Shown piece after piece: positions 20,558 through 29,538 of a stretch of DNA of 48,129 bases. Source of the stretch: a virus; IMG/VR virus record IMGVR_UViG_3300021976_000027, positions 1 through 48,129 of that record. One strand, written 5' to 3'. The position numbers and the translations under genes are program-made. Numbering within the stretch: the stretch's first letter is position 1; each line of letters opens with the position of its first letter. A model generated the notes under the pieces. That model did not search any database and had not been told where the DNA came from. It saw nothing but the letters and a program-made list of their open reading frames with translations.

Positions 20558-22973
20558 GAAATTGCGTTTCATCGGCAATCCAATAGACTTTGCCATGTCC
20601 GGCATAGCGCCCAGGTTGGCCCGTATCCTTGTCCCTGATCTTATTCGCTGTTTCTTCGACCAAGATACCACGATCGACGAATGATCGTAGAGTATTGAAC
20701 ATGGCGTGTTTATAGCCCTGTTTCGCGTGTTTGAATGATCCTCTATTCTGCAATCGTAATGTAAAATACGTTTGTGGTATGATATGATCCCGATGATACA
20801 TTTCCGCTTCTTTCAACGGTACAAATGCTTTTATATGGTCAAATGACTTTGACAGATAATCAACAACGGTATCGATCAAATCTTTGTCCTGTTCGCTATC
20901 ATCCGAGATACGCCCAACCTGCCCATTTTCAAAGTGATTGACAACATTAGAAACGTCGTACGTTACAATACTCTCTGCCCATTCCCATATTGTTCGCGTC
21001 ACGGTTGGAAATTGTGGGTTCACTCCGACAGCCACAAGACATGCGAGCTTAAGCGCCTTCAAGTGTGCCCTATTCCATAGTTCGGCGATAGCTTCGTTGT
21101 CGGCGAGATTGATTAGCTTCGTGCAATCTTTGTCGTATGTATTTTGCATATGTGACGCATCTTGATCGAATTTGACATTGATCACTTTGCCTTGCCGCAT
21201 TAGATCGTGACACGTAGAGGCGAGCATGCCTAACTCTGTACAGAGTTCGGGAGTAGGATCAACGTTGGTATGAAACTCATTCAAGGGCGGGCGTTCGCCA
21301 TGATACTCAATCGTTAGAAATCGAGGCAGCAAACCTTGTGCGATCAATGCCGGTGTCAACGCTTCATAGAACGTGCTTGGCGTAGTCTCGGCAAGTAACG
21401 AGAATGCAGGCGATACGATAGCTTGCGTGTTCTTTGCTCGATCGGAATACGCAGACGATCCAAGTACGTTGTCCTTGCCACTCTTGCCATATAGGTCTAA
21501 CAGCATTCCACGTAACCCAATTAGATTGCTGTTTGCATGAATAGCTGTCATGGCTTGGAGCTTCAAACCGAATTCGCCAATCATCGCCACCATAGACGGC
21601 TTTTCAGCTAACTCTTTCAACAGCCCCATATCCGATCTTATTTCGCTAGGACCAATGAACGCGGCGATTGATGGTACAGCCGAACTAGCCGTGTTTGGTG
21701 TTAGCCTCGATACACGTTGAACAAGACGCGACACACCGCTTTGAATAGCTTCTTTGCCGCGCCCTGATTTCGCAATCAACAGCGTATAGAGGTTTAACCC
21801 CGCACCGGTTGGCGTGTTGAATGCTCGCCCGCAAATTCCAGCCATAAATCCCATTGCACCGGCTAACGCTATTTCAGGTACTTGGCGCGGTGCGGCGTCA
21901 TAGATGAATGTGGCGATCTTACCCATCAACCCAGGCGGTACGGTGTACGGATTGACAGCCGTCACCGCTTGTGTTCCATTGGCTTCTGCGGTGCCAACCG
22001 CTACGCTTGCGGCCCTTTCCTCCCTAGGTTTGGGGTCCGGCAATGACGCCCCGTTATCGGCCAGCCCCGGTAGCGGGGCGTTTGCGTATCTAGGATCGAA
22101 CGGGGCCATGTTGGCTTGCAACCGGTCGAAGTCCATTGGCGGGGCCATACGATCGAATGCCTTCAAGATCATCGTTTCTCGGTAATCTTTGCGCGAAGCT
22201 TTAGCGCGCTTACCTAATCCCGAACGTAAGAAGATACGTTCGATTTGTGCAACGTTACGCGTATACAATTGCACCATGTCAACGAACGCCATATCAGCCT
22301 CCGACTGCGATAACTGCGGCGGCGGATAATGCAATTGCCAATTACCTTCGAACAGATCACGAAACTTCGGACCAAATGATTGCGAGTTGCCGCACTTCTG
22401 AATAACCGTATCGTCGTCGTCCTTTTGTGCTTCGTCAGTTACAATAATTTCGCCTTTATCCGTCTTGCCAGTTTCAGCCCACAATACTTGTGCGAGTTGA
22501 ATTCGCTCTGCGATTGGCTTGTCGGCGATTACGTCGCCGGTCATGGTCATAAAGCGACCACTCGAATAGATTTCAATGTTGCCGCGCTTACGTCCGCTCG
22601 GAACGTGACCTTTCAAAATTAGATGCGCGCCCGTACCGGACGGCGATCGTTCGGCATACGTATCGAATGCATTGAATATACGTATCTGACGATCTAACGT
22701 GGCTTGATCAGTCGTCCCGTCAAGATCAATAAAACAGAATGGATCATTCAACGTTAGTACGAACCCAACCCCATGATACTCGGGATGTTCGGCAACTGCT
22801 TTAATGGCATGCTCGTACGTGACCCATGTTCGCGGATCATCGACAGCCGCCATAAATCCCGTCTTGGGATCGTATGGTACTTTGGTTGGTTTGCCGCCTA
22901 TACGTTCTTCATATCGCCATACTACCCATTGGAGGTATTGACGCATTTCGAGCGGTATACGGTGGTAATTCAT
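20529..22973 (-). CDS. Primase-polymerase/helicase-like replication protein (DUF3987 type)
   Basis: 814 aa. Residues 1-170 resemble the small primase-polymerase domain of phage and plasmid replication proteins: PTKVPYDPKTG, an acidic pair in FIDLDGT (Asp83, Asp85), ERSPSGTGAHLIL and IEIYSSGRFMTMTG. The larger C-terminal part matches DUF3987-type ATPases, with a diverged P-loop AKSGRGKE near 398-405 and a winged C-terminus. It would prime and possibly unwind DNA at the origin. It is the only leftward gene inside the rightward arm and has its own promoter (23011-23040). ATG at 22973 is chosen; an upstream TTG is possible. Confidence 0.85.
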   Translation of the reverse strand: MNYHRIPLEMRQYLQWVVWRYEERIGGKPTKVPYDPKTGFMAAVDDPRTWVTYEHAIKAVAEHPEYHGVGFVLTLNDPFCFIDLDGTTDQATLDRQIRIFNAFDTYAERSPSGTGAHLILKGHVPSGRKRGNIEIYSSGRFMTMTGDVIADKPIAERIQLAQVLWAETGKTDKGEIIVTDEAQKDDDDTVIQKCGNSQSFGPKFRDLFEGNWQLHYPPPQLSQSEADMAFVDMVQLYTRNVAQIERIFLRSGLGKRAKASRKDYRETMILKAFDRMAPPMDFDRLQANMAPFDPRYANAPLPGLADNGASLPDPKPREERAASVAVGTAEANGTQAVTAVNPYTVPPGLMGKIATFIYDAAPRQVPEIALAGAMGFMAGICGRAFNTPTGAGLNLYTLLIAKSGRGKEAIQSGVSRLVQRVSRLTPNTASSAVPSIAAFIGPSEIRSDMGLLKELAEKPSMVAMIGEFGLKLQAMTAIHANSNLIGLRGMLLDLYGKSGKDNVLGSSAYSDRAKNTQAIVSPAFSLLAETTPSTFYEALTPALIAQGLLPRFLTIEYHGERPPLNEFHTNVDPTPELCTELGMLASTCHDLMRQGKVINVKFDQDASHMQNTYDKDCTKLINLADNEAIAELWNRAHLKALKLACLVAVGVNPQFPTVTRTIWEWAESIVTYDVSNVVNHFENGQVGRISDDSEQDKDLIDTVVDYLSKSFDHIKAFVPLKEAEMYHRDHIIPQTYFTLRLQNRGSFKHAKQGYKHAMFNTLRSFVDRGILVEETANKIRDKDTGQPGRYAGHGKVYWIADETQFLIRYRAKMR

Positions 22974-23010
22974 TCGCAACCCGGACAAGACGGTTACGCC
23001 ACGCGCCGAC

Positions 23011-23040
23011 GCTATACTACGGCCCGCCGTTATCGTGCAA
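23011..23040 (-). promoter_or_regulatory. Promoter candidate for the primase/helicase gene
   Basis: Leftward TTGCAC (23040-23035), 18 nt, TATAGC (23016-23011), about 38 bases before the ATG. The palindrome GGGGTTAACCCC lies just upstream of the -35. Confidence 0.48.
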
Positions 23041-23047
23041 AGAAATG

Positions 23048-23059
23048 GGGGTTAACCCC
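23048..23059. promoter_or_regulatory. Perfect 12-bp palindrome GGGGTTAACCCC
   Basis: A perfect dyad 8 bases upstream of the primase promoter, in the 230-bp gap between divergent genes. A second GTTAAC is at 23083-23088. GTTAAC recurs in most intergenic gaps of this genome. A regulator-binding site is likely. Confidence 0.5.
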
Positions 23060-23203
23060 TCCCCAGGATGGCCAGCATGTGGGTTAACGGCGACTTTGTC
23101 AATTCGGGGGCACTTGACTTGCGGATAACTTCGGCGGACACTGGCCACGCGCGCTAGGGCTGCTTATTGTCGATCGCGGCGCGTCAAACCTAGGGGTATT
23201 CAT

Positions 23204-23677
23204 ATGGCAGGACGTGACGGCGTAGGCGGGCGAGGCATGAATGAACCCTTGAAAACGTTCACGGACGAAGAATGGGGCAATCTCGATAAAGAGATTGATG
23301 CGCAATACGAACGCGACGTACCGACACGTGGTTATGCTTCTGCATTCGTACCGCCCGTACCCGTTCAACCATCAACAAAGGTTGGTTTGGCATATACGCC
23401 AGCGCCGACGCAAGTCAGTACAATCGCCGCGCAAACATCAACCGCACTTGATACGGCGACGACGTATGTCGTTCAAGAAATCACCACGCTAATCAAAGAA
23501 CTTGAAGATTTGAAAGCGTACGTGATCGCAGACGGTGCGCGTGTGAAATCAGAAGTACAAGGCCACGTCGGCGTCGCTAGCGAGGCGGTCCAATCTGTTG
23601 CCGACATTCGCAAGCGAATGGACGAAATGAAACGGCAACGTACCATTCAAATGCAAATGCACACGGAAAGGAGCTAG
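23204..23677 (+). CDS. Hypothetical coiled-coil protein, 157 aa
   Basis: N-terminal 80 residues polar and Pro/Thr-rich; residues about 85-157 form a long helix and coiled coil (EITTLIKELEDLKAYVIADG; VADIRKRMDEMKRQRTIQMQ). AGGGG precedes the ATG. First gene of the recombination-replication operon; an oligomeric scaffold or accessory factor is a guess. Confidence 0.65.
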   Translation: MAGRDGVGGRGMNEPLKTFTDEEWGNLDKEIDAQYERDVPTRGYASAFVPPVPVQPSTKVGLAYTPAPTQVSTIAAQTSTALDTATTYVVQEITTLIKELEDLKAYVIADGARVKSEVQGHVGVASEAVQSVADIRKRMDEMKRQRTIQMQMHTERS

Positions 23678-23679
23678 CT

Positions 23680-24192
23680 ATGTCCGATGGTTGGTCAACT
23701 GGAACGGCCGCCCCACATGTCAAACCGCTGTCGCCGGGTGCGCAAGCCGCGCTAGGTAAGTACGGATCGGAAGACGCGCTGTTGCTCGCATGGACAACGG
23801 CCAAGTCCAACCTTGACGTAGCGAAAGAGATTGAAGCGGCATTGCGCGTCGTCGTGTTCGAAATCAAGTTCCCCGATCCGAAGGAAGGCACGCAACGCGC
23901 GGCGATTGGCAATGCCGGTTGGAACATCAAAGCGACATGGCCACAGAACTACAATCTTGATAAAGAGCGGACGGAAGCCGTACAGAATAGCATGTGCGAG
24001 CTTGGCGTTAAGCAGGAGCTAATCGCCGATCGTCTAATCAAATGGACGCCCGAACTTTCGATCAAGGAATATCGATTGCTTGAAAAGGACACAACGTCCG
24101 AAGGCATGCAACTTCGCATGATGCTTTCAAGCGTTCTCGAAATCAAGCCGGGTATGCCACAACTCGAAATCGAAAAACCGAAAGCTGCTTAG
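23680..24192 (+). CDS. Hypothetical replication-operon protein with DGWSTG motif
   Basis: 170 aa. Begins MSDGWSTGTAAPHVKPLSPG, then a helical and beta core (VVVFEIKFPDPKEGTQRAAI; NAGWNIKATWPQNYNLDKER). Similar proteins occur upstream of Sak4-like ATPases in other phages, but I cannot name a function. GGAG precedes the ATG by 8 bases, 2 bases after the previous stop. Confidence 0.68.
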   Translation: MSDGWSTGTAAPHVKPLSPGAQAALGKYGSEDALLLAWTTAKSNLDVAKEIEAALRVVVFEIKFPDPKEGTQRAAIGNAGWNIKATWPQNYNLDKERTEAVQNSMCELGVKQELIADRLIKWTPELSIKEYRLLEKDTTSEGMQLRMMLSSVLEIKPGMPQLEIEKPKAA

Positions 24193-24221
24193 CATAACCA
24201 CGGGCGGTAACGGGGGCGGCG

Positions 24222-24491
24222 ATGCTGGATATCTCGGACGGTTGTATTTGGAATGGATCAAAGCCGGTCGCGCGTCTTGACCCCAAATTACTTCCGTCCG
24301 AGATTGACGCTATCAACGCGACTTTGAACCCCGTTTACGAGCCTGACGAAGCAACGTTCGAATATCAAGAGGTTAAAGAAATCCTAGGAAAGCTTCGAAT
24401 TCGCGCCGTTGCATTGGCGAAAGCCGGTAACGTTACTGTTGCCGAACTTTCCGATTTAATTGAAGAATTAATTGATGAGGAAATCGAATGA
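24222..24491 (+). CDS. Hypothetical acidic protein, 89 aa
   Basis: Begins MLDISDGCIWNGSKPVARLD; the C-terminal half is an acidic helix (AELSDLIEELIDEEIE). Coupled to the Sak4-like gene by an ATGA overlap, so a partner role for it is plausible. Function unknown. Confidence 0.65.
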   Translation: MLDISDGCIWNGSKPVARLDPKLLPSEIDAINATLNPVYEPDEATFEYQEVKEILGKLRIRAVALAKAGNVTVAELSDLIEELIDEEIE

Positions 24492-25183
24492 CTGTTTACC
24501 TACGTTCAACGTCGGATATCGCAATCAACGGCGTCAAGTGCCTTGTCTATGGCCCGCCGAAAGTCGGCAAGACGCGCCTAATCGCAACAGCGCCAGCCCC
24601 TGTTATTCTTTCGGCCGAAGGCGGCTTGTTGTCACTGCGCCAATACAATTTGCCGTATATCGAAATCAAGACAATGCTTGATCTATCGGAGGCGTACCGA
24701 TGGTACACGCAAGCACAAGAGGCAAAACAGTTCTACACGATCGGGCTAGATAGCATTTCCGAAATCATCGAAGTGCTTCTAGAGCATGAGAAAGCACGGA
24801 CGCGTGATCCGCGCAAAGCGTACGGCGAAATCATAACGCAAGGCTTACGGATTGTGCGCGACTTCCGCGACATACCGGGCCGTAACGTCGTCATGACGGC
24901 GAAGATGGAATACAGTAAGGACGAAGCGAACGGAATGATGCTGTTTCAGCCTTCATTTCCAGGTTCGAAACTCGGCCCGGCTGTACCGTACTTTCCCGAC
25001 GAAATATTTCAGTATTGCGTGTTCACAAATCCCCAAACCGGACAACGCGGCGAATTCCTGCGTTGTTGGGCCGATCAACAAAACATCGCTGGCGACCGTA
25101 GCGGCGCTTTGGATCAATGGGAGTTACCGAACTTGTCGAACGTATTCGCCAAGATCGCAAGCGGTCATATAGCAAAACGATGA
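24488..25183 (+). CDS. Sak4-like RecA-type ATPase, single-strand annealing/recombination
   Basis: 231 aa. Residues 22-29 are GPPKVGKT (Walker A), YTIGLDSISE near 84-93 is the Walker B region, and LRIVRDFRDIPGRNVVMTAK follows as in the AAA_24 (PF13479) phage nucleotide-binding proteins that include Sak4. These enzymes act in phage homologous recombination with an SSB-like partner, encoded two genes downstream. Coupled on both sides by ATGA overlaps. Confidence 0.85.
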   Translation: MTVYLRSTSDIAINGVKCLVYGPPKVGKTRLIATAPAPVILSAEGGLLSLRQYNLPYIEIKTMLDLSEAYRWYTQAQEAKQFYTIGLDSISEIIEVLLEHEKARTRDPRKAYGEIITQGLRIVRDFRDIPGRNVVMTAKMEYSKDEANGMMLFQPSFPGSKLGPAVPYFPDEIFQYCVFTNPQTGQRGEFLRCWADQQNIAGDRSGALDQWELPNLSNVFAKIASGHIAKR

Positions 25184-25380
25184 CACCAGAACAGAGAGCG
25201 GCGTTTGTAGTCGCACAAGCCGCGTGCGCCCAAGCTGAAACGTTTGCTATGCAATCGCAGAACTTTATGGATGCAAGGGAGAACAAGCCGCTAACGTACT
25301 CGTACGCCGACTTCATAGCAATACAAGACCGCTACGTGATCGGTCATAACGCCGTAATCTCATTTATGGCACACTCCTAA
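25180..25380 (+). CDS. Hypothetical protein, 66 aa
   Basis: Begins MTPEQRAAFVVAQAACAQAE; helical. The ATG overlaps the stop of the ATPase gene, so this start is preferred to an upstream one at 25117. It lies between the ATPase and the ssDNA-binding-like protein. Function unknown. Confidence 0.62.
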   Translation: MTPEQRAAFVVAQAACAQAETFAMQSQNFMDARENKPLTYSYADFIAIQDRYVIGHNAVISFMAHS

Positions 25381-25397
25381 ACAGGAAGGAATGAACA

Positions 25398-26333
25398 ATG
25401 TTTAGTTTCGACGCCCGAACAGTCGCACCGCAAACGGCAATGGAGCCTGTACCGCTCGGCTGGTATAAGTGCATCATCGTCAAGTCGAATATCAAGCCAA
25501 CCAAGAACGACACAAGCCAAGCGTTTCTTGAATTGGTATTGAAGATCATCGAAGGCCAATTCGCGGATCGTCAAGTTTACATCAACCTGAATATCTTCAA
25601 CCAATCACAACAGGCTGTTGAAATTGCGTACAAGCAATTGAGCGCAATCTGTCACGTGATCGGACAATACAATGTTCAAGCGCAACAAAACGCGCCGGAC
25701 ATGACAACGCCGATGCTGCACAACATTCCATTCATGGCGTATATCGTCGTCGGAACCGGCACGAACGGCCCGAACAACAACGTCAAGGGCTTCAAGGATA
25801 TCGCTGGCAACGATCCCGGCAAGCAAGGTCAGGCGCAGACGATCCCCGGCGGCGCACCGCAAGGCTTTGGAGCGCAGCCGCAACCGGGGCAGGCGCAGCC
25901 GGGCGGTACATGGGCGGGGCCGCAAGGCGGTATGGCACCGGGCGGCAATATGCCCTATGGCGGCGCTGCCCCACAGCAGCAGGGCGGCGGGTGGCCCGGT
26001 GGCGGACCACAGCCCCAACAGCAGCCGAACCCGCAACCGCAGTATCAACAGCCGAACCCAGCGCCACAAGGCAACGGCGGTTGGTCAACCGGACCGGCGC
26101 AACCCCAGGCAACGCCGAACTATCAACCGCCGCCGCCGAACCAACAGCCTCAACAGCCGCAACAGTTCGCGCAACCACAACCGCAACAGGCGCAACCGCA
26201 GCAGCCGCAGTACCAGCAGGCGGCACCGCAAGGCCAACCGCAGTACCAGCAGCCACAACCGGGGCAATTCCAGCCGCAACAGGGACCGGGGCCGCAAGGC
26301 GGTCCGGCCGGTGCCGCACCTTGGTCGCGCTAA
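25398..26333 (+). CDS. DUF669 ssDNA-binding-like protein with 165-aa Q/P/G-rich tail
   Basis: 311 aa. Residues 1-135 match DUF669 (PF05037): a beta-barrel of SSB type beginning MFSFDARTVAP, with PLGWYKCIIVKSNIKPT and QAFLELVLKIIEGQFADRQV. Residues from about 145 onward are almost only Gln, Pro, Gly, Ala and Asn, with NGGWSTGPAQ inside, and the protein ends AAPWSR. DUF669 proteins accompany Sak4-like ATPases and polymerases and are thought to coat ssDNA. The long tail resembles the disordered linkers of bacterial SSB, but the acidic tip expected at its end is missing. Confidence 0.82.
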   Translation: MFSFDARTVAPQTAMEPVPLGWYKCIIVKSNIKPTKNDTSQAFLELVLKIIEGQFADRQVYINLNIFNQSQQAVEIAYKQLSAICHVIGQYNVQAQQNAPDMTTPMLHNIPFMAYIVVGTGTNGPNNNVKGFKDIAGNDPGKQGQAQTIPGGAPQGFGAQPQPGQAQPGGTWAGPQGGMAPGGNMPYGGAAPQQQGGGWPGGGPQPQQQPNPQPQYQQPNPAPQGNGGWSTGPAQPQATPNYQPPPPNQQPQQPQQFAQPQPQQAQPQQPQYQQAAPQGQPQYQQPQPGQFQPQQGPGPQGGPAGAAPWSR

Positions 26334-26378
26334 CGTAGGAAGGTTCCACGACTTCTTACGGATAGGGCGATCGTTGGG

Positions 26379-26411
26379 CCGTCCGGGGTCATAGACACCC
26401 GCCCCGGACGG
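26379..26411 (+). terminator. 10-bp perfect hairpin after the ssDNA-binding gene
   Basis: CCGTCCGGGG (26379-26388) pairs with CCCCGGACGG (26402-26411) across a 13-base loop. It follows the DUF669 gene and precedes the nuclease GTG start by 22 bases. No T run follows, so it is more likely an RNA stabiliser, attenuator or partial terminator than an efficient terminator. Confidence 0.45.
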
Positions 26412-26433
26412 TTCAACCATTTAGGGGGCAATC

Positions 26434-27288
26434 GTGACGTATCAGCCGCATTTACTCGTAACGATCGCAAACCGCATCAGCGATGATATCGACGCATTCT
26501 CGATTAAACAGTACCAAGATCAACACCGTTCGCACTTAGGCGCGAGTGTGATCGGCCATGATTGCTGGCGCTATTCATGGTACGCGTTCCGTTGGATCAA
26601 AAGCGAAATATTCTCCGGTCGAATGCTGCGCCTGTTTCAACGCGGACACGACGAAGAAAGCAAATGCATCGCGAACTTACGCGGGATCGGGTTTGAAGTT
26701 TGGAACGCGCAAGTCGGCGGCGACCAATTCCGTATTGTGGGGGCCAAAGGTCATTACGGCGGATCAACGGATAGTGTCGCGGGTAGTCCTTACAAGGATT
26801 TTCCCGAGAAACTGATTTGCGAATTCAAGACGCATAATTCTAAGTCACTAACGAACTTACACCATAAGAAACTTATGGTGTCTAAGCCACGACATTACGC
26901 GCAAATGTGCAACTATGGAAAAGCGTTCGGGATCAAATACGGGCTGTACTATGCCGTCGGTAAGAACGACGACGATATTTATATTGAAGTCGTCGAACTT
27001 GATTGGACGCTCGCCGACGACTTGTACAAGAAAGCGGAAGACATTATTTTCTCACCACATCCGCCGCCAAAGCTCGCAATGCAAGCGGACTATTACGAAT
27101 GTAAAATATGCCCGTTCAAAGGGCCATGCCATCACAATACGGATATCGATCGTAATTGCCGTAGCTGTATTCACGCGCATCCAATCGAGGAAGCGCAATG
27201 GGGATGCGACGAACACAAAGTTATCATCCCAAAAGAATTTCTGCCGCAAGGCTGCGATCGTTGGCAACCAATTGTCAATCGAGGCTAA
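26434..27288 (+). CDS. Cas4/RecB-like PD-(D/E)XK exonuclease
   Basis: 284 aa, GTG start with AGGGGG upstream. HDCWRYSWYAFRW holds Cys44; GSTDSV (109-114) gives the catalytic aspartate; ICEFKTH (about 128-134) the E-x-K; QMCNYGKAFG the downstream motif. YECKICPFKGPC (222-233) and Cys44 together give the four cysteines expected for the iron-sulphur cluster of Cas4 and AddB-type nucleases. It is likely a 5'-3' end-resecting exonuclease that supplies ssDNA to the annealing proteins encoded upstream. A second cysteine group CRSCIH follows. Confidence 0.85.
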   Translation: MTYQPHLLVTIANRISDDIDAFSIKQYQDQHRSHLGASVIGHDCWRYSWYAFRWIKSEIFSGRMLRLFQRGHDEESKCIANLRGIGFEVWNAQVGGDQFRIVGAKGHYGGSTDSVAGSPYKDFPEKLICEFKTHNSKSLTNLHHKKLMVSKPRHYAQMCNYGKAFGIKYGLYYAVGKNDDDIYIEVVELDWTLADDLYKKAEDIIFSPHPPPKLAMQADYYECKICPFKGPCHHNTDIDRNCRSCIHAHPIEEAQWGCDEHKVIIPKEFLPQGCDRWQPIVNRG

Positions 27289-27293
27289 ACACG

Positions 27294-27461
27294 ATGATGA
27301 CAAAGGTTCATGGTAAGCACGTCTTTGAATGCGATACGTGTGCTGCTATCCTCGATAGTGAAACAAGAGATTTTCACGAAGCACTAGACGTGTTAAACGA
27401 ACATGGGTGGCGCTCCGTCCGGTCGAATAAAGAATGGGAACATCGTTGTCCTAGGTGTTAG
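27294..27461 (+). CDS. Small zinc-ribbon protein, 55 aa
   Basis: Begins MMTKVHGKHVFECDTCAAIL and ends HRCPRC. Two Cys-x2-Cys knuckles separated by about 40 residues make a single zinc ribbon. The stop codon abuts the helicase ATG. GAGG lies 10 bases before the start. Possibly an accessory to the helicase. Confidence 0.65.
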   Translation: MMTKVHGKHVFECDTCAAILDSETRDFHEALDVLNEHGWRSVRSNKEWEHRCPRC

Positions 27462-29057
27462 ATGATCTTCGAACGACGCTGGTATCAAACCGAAGCTGTC
27501 GATAGTATCTTTCGGTACTTCGAACAGAAAGACGGCAATCCGGTTGTGGCTATGCCTACCGGCACCGGAAAGAGTGTCGTCATAGCTCTATTCCTACAAA
27601 TCATTTATCAGTATTGGGCGCATCAACGCGTCATGATGCTGACACATGTTAAAGAGTTGATTGGACAGAACGCGGCCAAACTACTTGATGCATGGCCAAC
27701 CGCGCCCCTTGGTATCTATTCGGCAGGGCTACGCCAACGCGCTACGATGAACCCGATCATATTTGGCGGCGTCAAGTCCGTTGTCAATTGCGTAGAGGCG
27801 TTCGGTTGGGTGGATTTGTTGATCATTGACGAATGCCACTTGATCAACCCAAGTGCGAGTAGCGACTATCAGAAAATCATTGCGAAGCTTAAAGAAATCA
27901 ATCCAAAGCTCAAAGTCATAGGTTTGACGGCGACGTGGTATCGGTTAGGTCAAGGGCTGTTGACGCAAGGCAACATCTTTACGGATATCTGCTACAACAT
28001 TTGCGATACGATTGGTTTCAATCGATTGATATCCGAAGGCTATCTTTCGCCTCCGATACCGAAAACGACAAAGACGTTACTCGACGTTTCGAAAGTTAGC
28101 ATAGGCAGCAATGGCGACTTTACTCAATCGCAGCTACAGGCGGCTGTTGACAAGCAAGACGTAAATTTCAGCGCTGTTTCCGAAATGGTTGAACGCGGAC
28201 AAGATCGCCATTCGTGGCTTACATTCTGTTCGGGTATCGAACACGCCGAACATATCGCCGAATTGTTGAATAACTATTTTGGGATACCGACTGTCGCCGT
28301 TCATTCCAACATGTCAACGGGAGAACGCGACGCAGCAATCAAAGGGTTCAAGAACGGCGACTATCGCGCGTTGACTTGCAACAACATTTTCACGACTGGC
28401 CAAGATCATCCGCCAATCGACTTGATAGGAATGCTACGCCCCACAACCTCGACGGGGCTATGGGTTCAAATGGTTGGACGTGGTACGCGACCGTCACCGG
28501 AAACCGGCAAACGCAATTGCATGATTTTGGACTACGCTCGTAACTGCCAACGGTTAGGCCCGATCGACGATCCGAACATACCGCGACCGAAAGGCGGCGG
28601 CGGGGGCGATGCGCCGGTCAAGATATGCGACTACTGCGGCGCGTTCAATCATGCGCGAGCGGCCTTTTGTATCGATTGCGGTCAACCATTCGTCTTTGAA
28701 CAGAAGCTAATCCGGCAAGCGGACACACGACAAATCCTATCAAGCGGAATGCCGCAAGTCGAACGATACGAAGTTAGCCGCGTCATGTACAACCGTCACG
28801 TAGCACGCAAGAGCGGAAAGACCAATATCAAAGTGTCGTATATGTGCGGCTTGCAAATGTTCCAAGAATATATCTCATTCGATCAAACCGGGTACGCATT
28901 GCACCGCGCCCATGAATGGTGGCGGCAACGCCATGAAAGTCCGCCGCCATTGTCAACTGATCTAGCCTTGCTCGGATTGTCGCAACTGCGAACGCCGAAA
29001 GCTATCAAGGTATGGGTCAATAAAAATCCACCGGAAATATTGTCCCATGAATACTAG
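27462..29057 (+). CDS. RadD-like superfamily 2 helicase
   Basis: 531 aa. Motif I is MPTGTGKS (about 30-37), motif II DECH (about 122-125), motif III LTAT, and motif VI QMVGRGTR (about 335-342). A zinc ribbon follows the helicase core, CDYCGAFNHARAAFCIDCG at about 389-407, the layout of E. coli RadD (YejH). RadD acts in recombination repair and binds the C-terminal tip of SSB. The next replication protein downstream, the clamp-like gene, ends in that very tip. The gene overlaps its downstream neighbour by 11 bases. Confidence 0.85.
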   Translation: MIFERRWYQTEAVDSIFRYFEQKDGNPVVAMPTGTGKSVVIALFLQIIYQYWAHQRVMMLTHVKELIGQNAAKLLDAWPTAPLGIYSAGLRQRATMNPIIFGGVKSVVNCVEAFGWVDLLIIDECHLINPSASSDYQKIIAKLKEINPKLKVIGLTATWYRLGQGLLTQGNIFTDICYNICDTIGFNRLISEGYLSPPIPKTTKTLLDVSKVSIGSNGDFTQSQLQAAVDKQDVNFSAVSEMVERGQDRHSWLTFCSGIEHAEHIAELLNNYFGIPTVAVHSNMSTGERDAAIKGFKNGDYRALTCNNIFTTGQDHPPIDLIGMLRPTTSTGLWVQMVGRGTRPSPETGKRNCMILDYARNCQRLGPIDDPNIPRPKGGGGGDAPVKICDYCGAFNHARAAFCIDCGQPFVFEQKLIRQADTRQILSSGMPQVERYEVSRVMYNRHVARKSGKTNIKVSYMCGLQMFQEYISFDQTGYALHRAHEWWRQRHESPPPLSTDLALLGLSQLRTPKAIKVWVNKNPPEILSHEY

Positions 29058-29538
29058 AGAACAATCACGTATCGGTCGAAAGATGATACGGCACCGTAAC
29101 GAAGTGCTACGATCATTGGATATCGTAGCATTCGATCGGTACTGCCGTAAATGGAAAGTGCCGATCCCGGCAGGCGGTTGGCTTCCGTTGGCTCGCGAAA
29201 TTCTCATGCACAAATCCCGTGTCGAATTTGATACATTTTCTGATGATGAAAAGGAATTCAGCCGACGTTGGCTAATCGAACACGGATTTAGTGATCAACT
29301 CGGAACGTTGCACATGACATTTGCGCCGGGCGAATGGTGGAAAATACCGCTCGCACTTCGCAAGCGGTATTGGCTCGAAACCGACTACGGTAAGAACCCG
29401 CCAACGATCGAACTAGCCGAACTAATCTGGATCGCGCTAGGAAAGATGACGCTATGCGAGGATTGCGGAAAGAACCCAGCCGATCCGCCGTCGAAACTTT
29501 GCCCAGGCTGTCGCGCGTACAAGGAACATACCACATGA
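29047..29538 (+). CDS. Hypothetical protein with C-terminal zinc knuckle pair
   Basis: 163 aa. Helical, charged N-terminal 130 residues; the C-terminus has LCEDCGKNPADPPSKLCPGC, a compact zinc ribbon. Coupled to the helicase upstream by overlap and to the next gene by ATGA. A helicase or polymerase accessory role is inference. Confidence 0.65.
   Translation: MNTREQSRIGRKMIRHRNEVLRSLDIVAFDRYCRKWKVPIPAGGWLPLAREILMHKSRVEFDTFSDDEKEFSRRWLIEHGFSDQLGTLHMTFAPGEWWKIPLALRKRYWLETDYGKNPPTIELAELIWIALGKMTLCEDCGKNPADPPSKLCPGCRAYKEHTT

Noticed and set aside
25792-26420. Several long frames in all directions over the Q/P/G-rich tail
   Set aside because: Low-complexity DNA without stop codons; only the DUF669 frame has domain support and a proper start.
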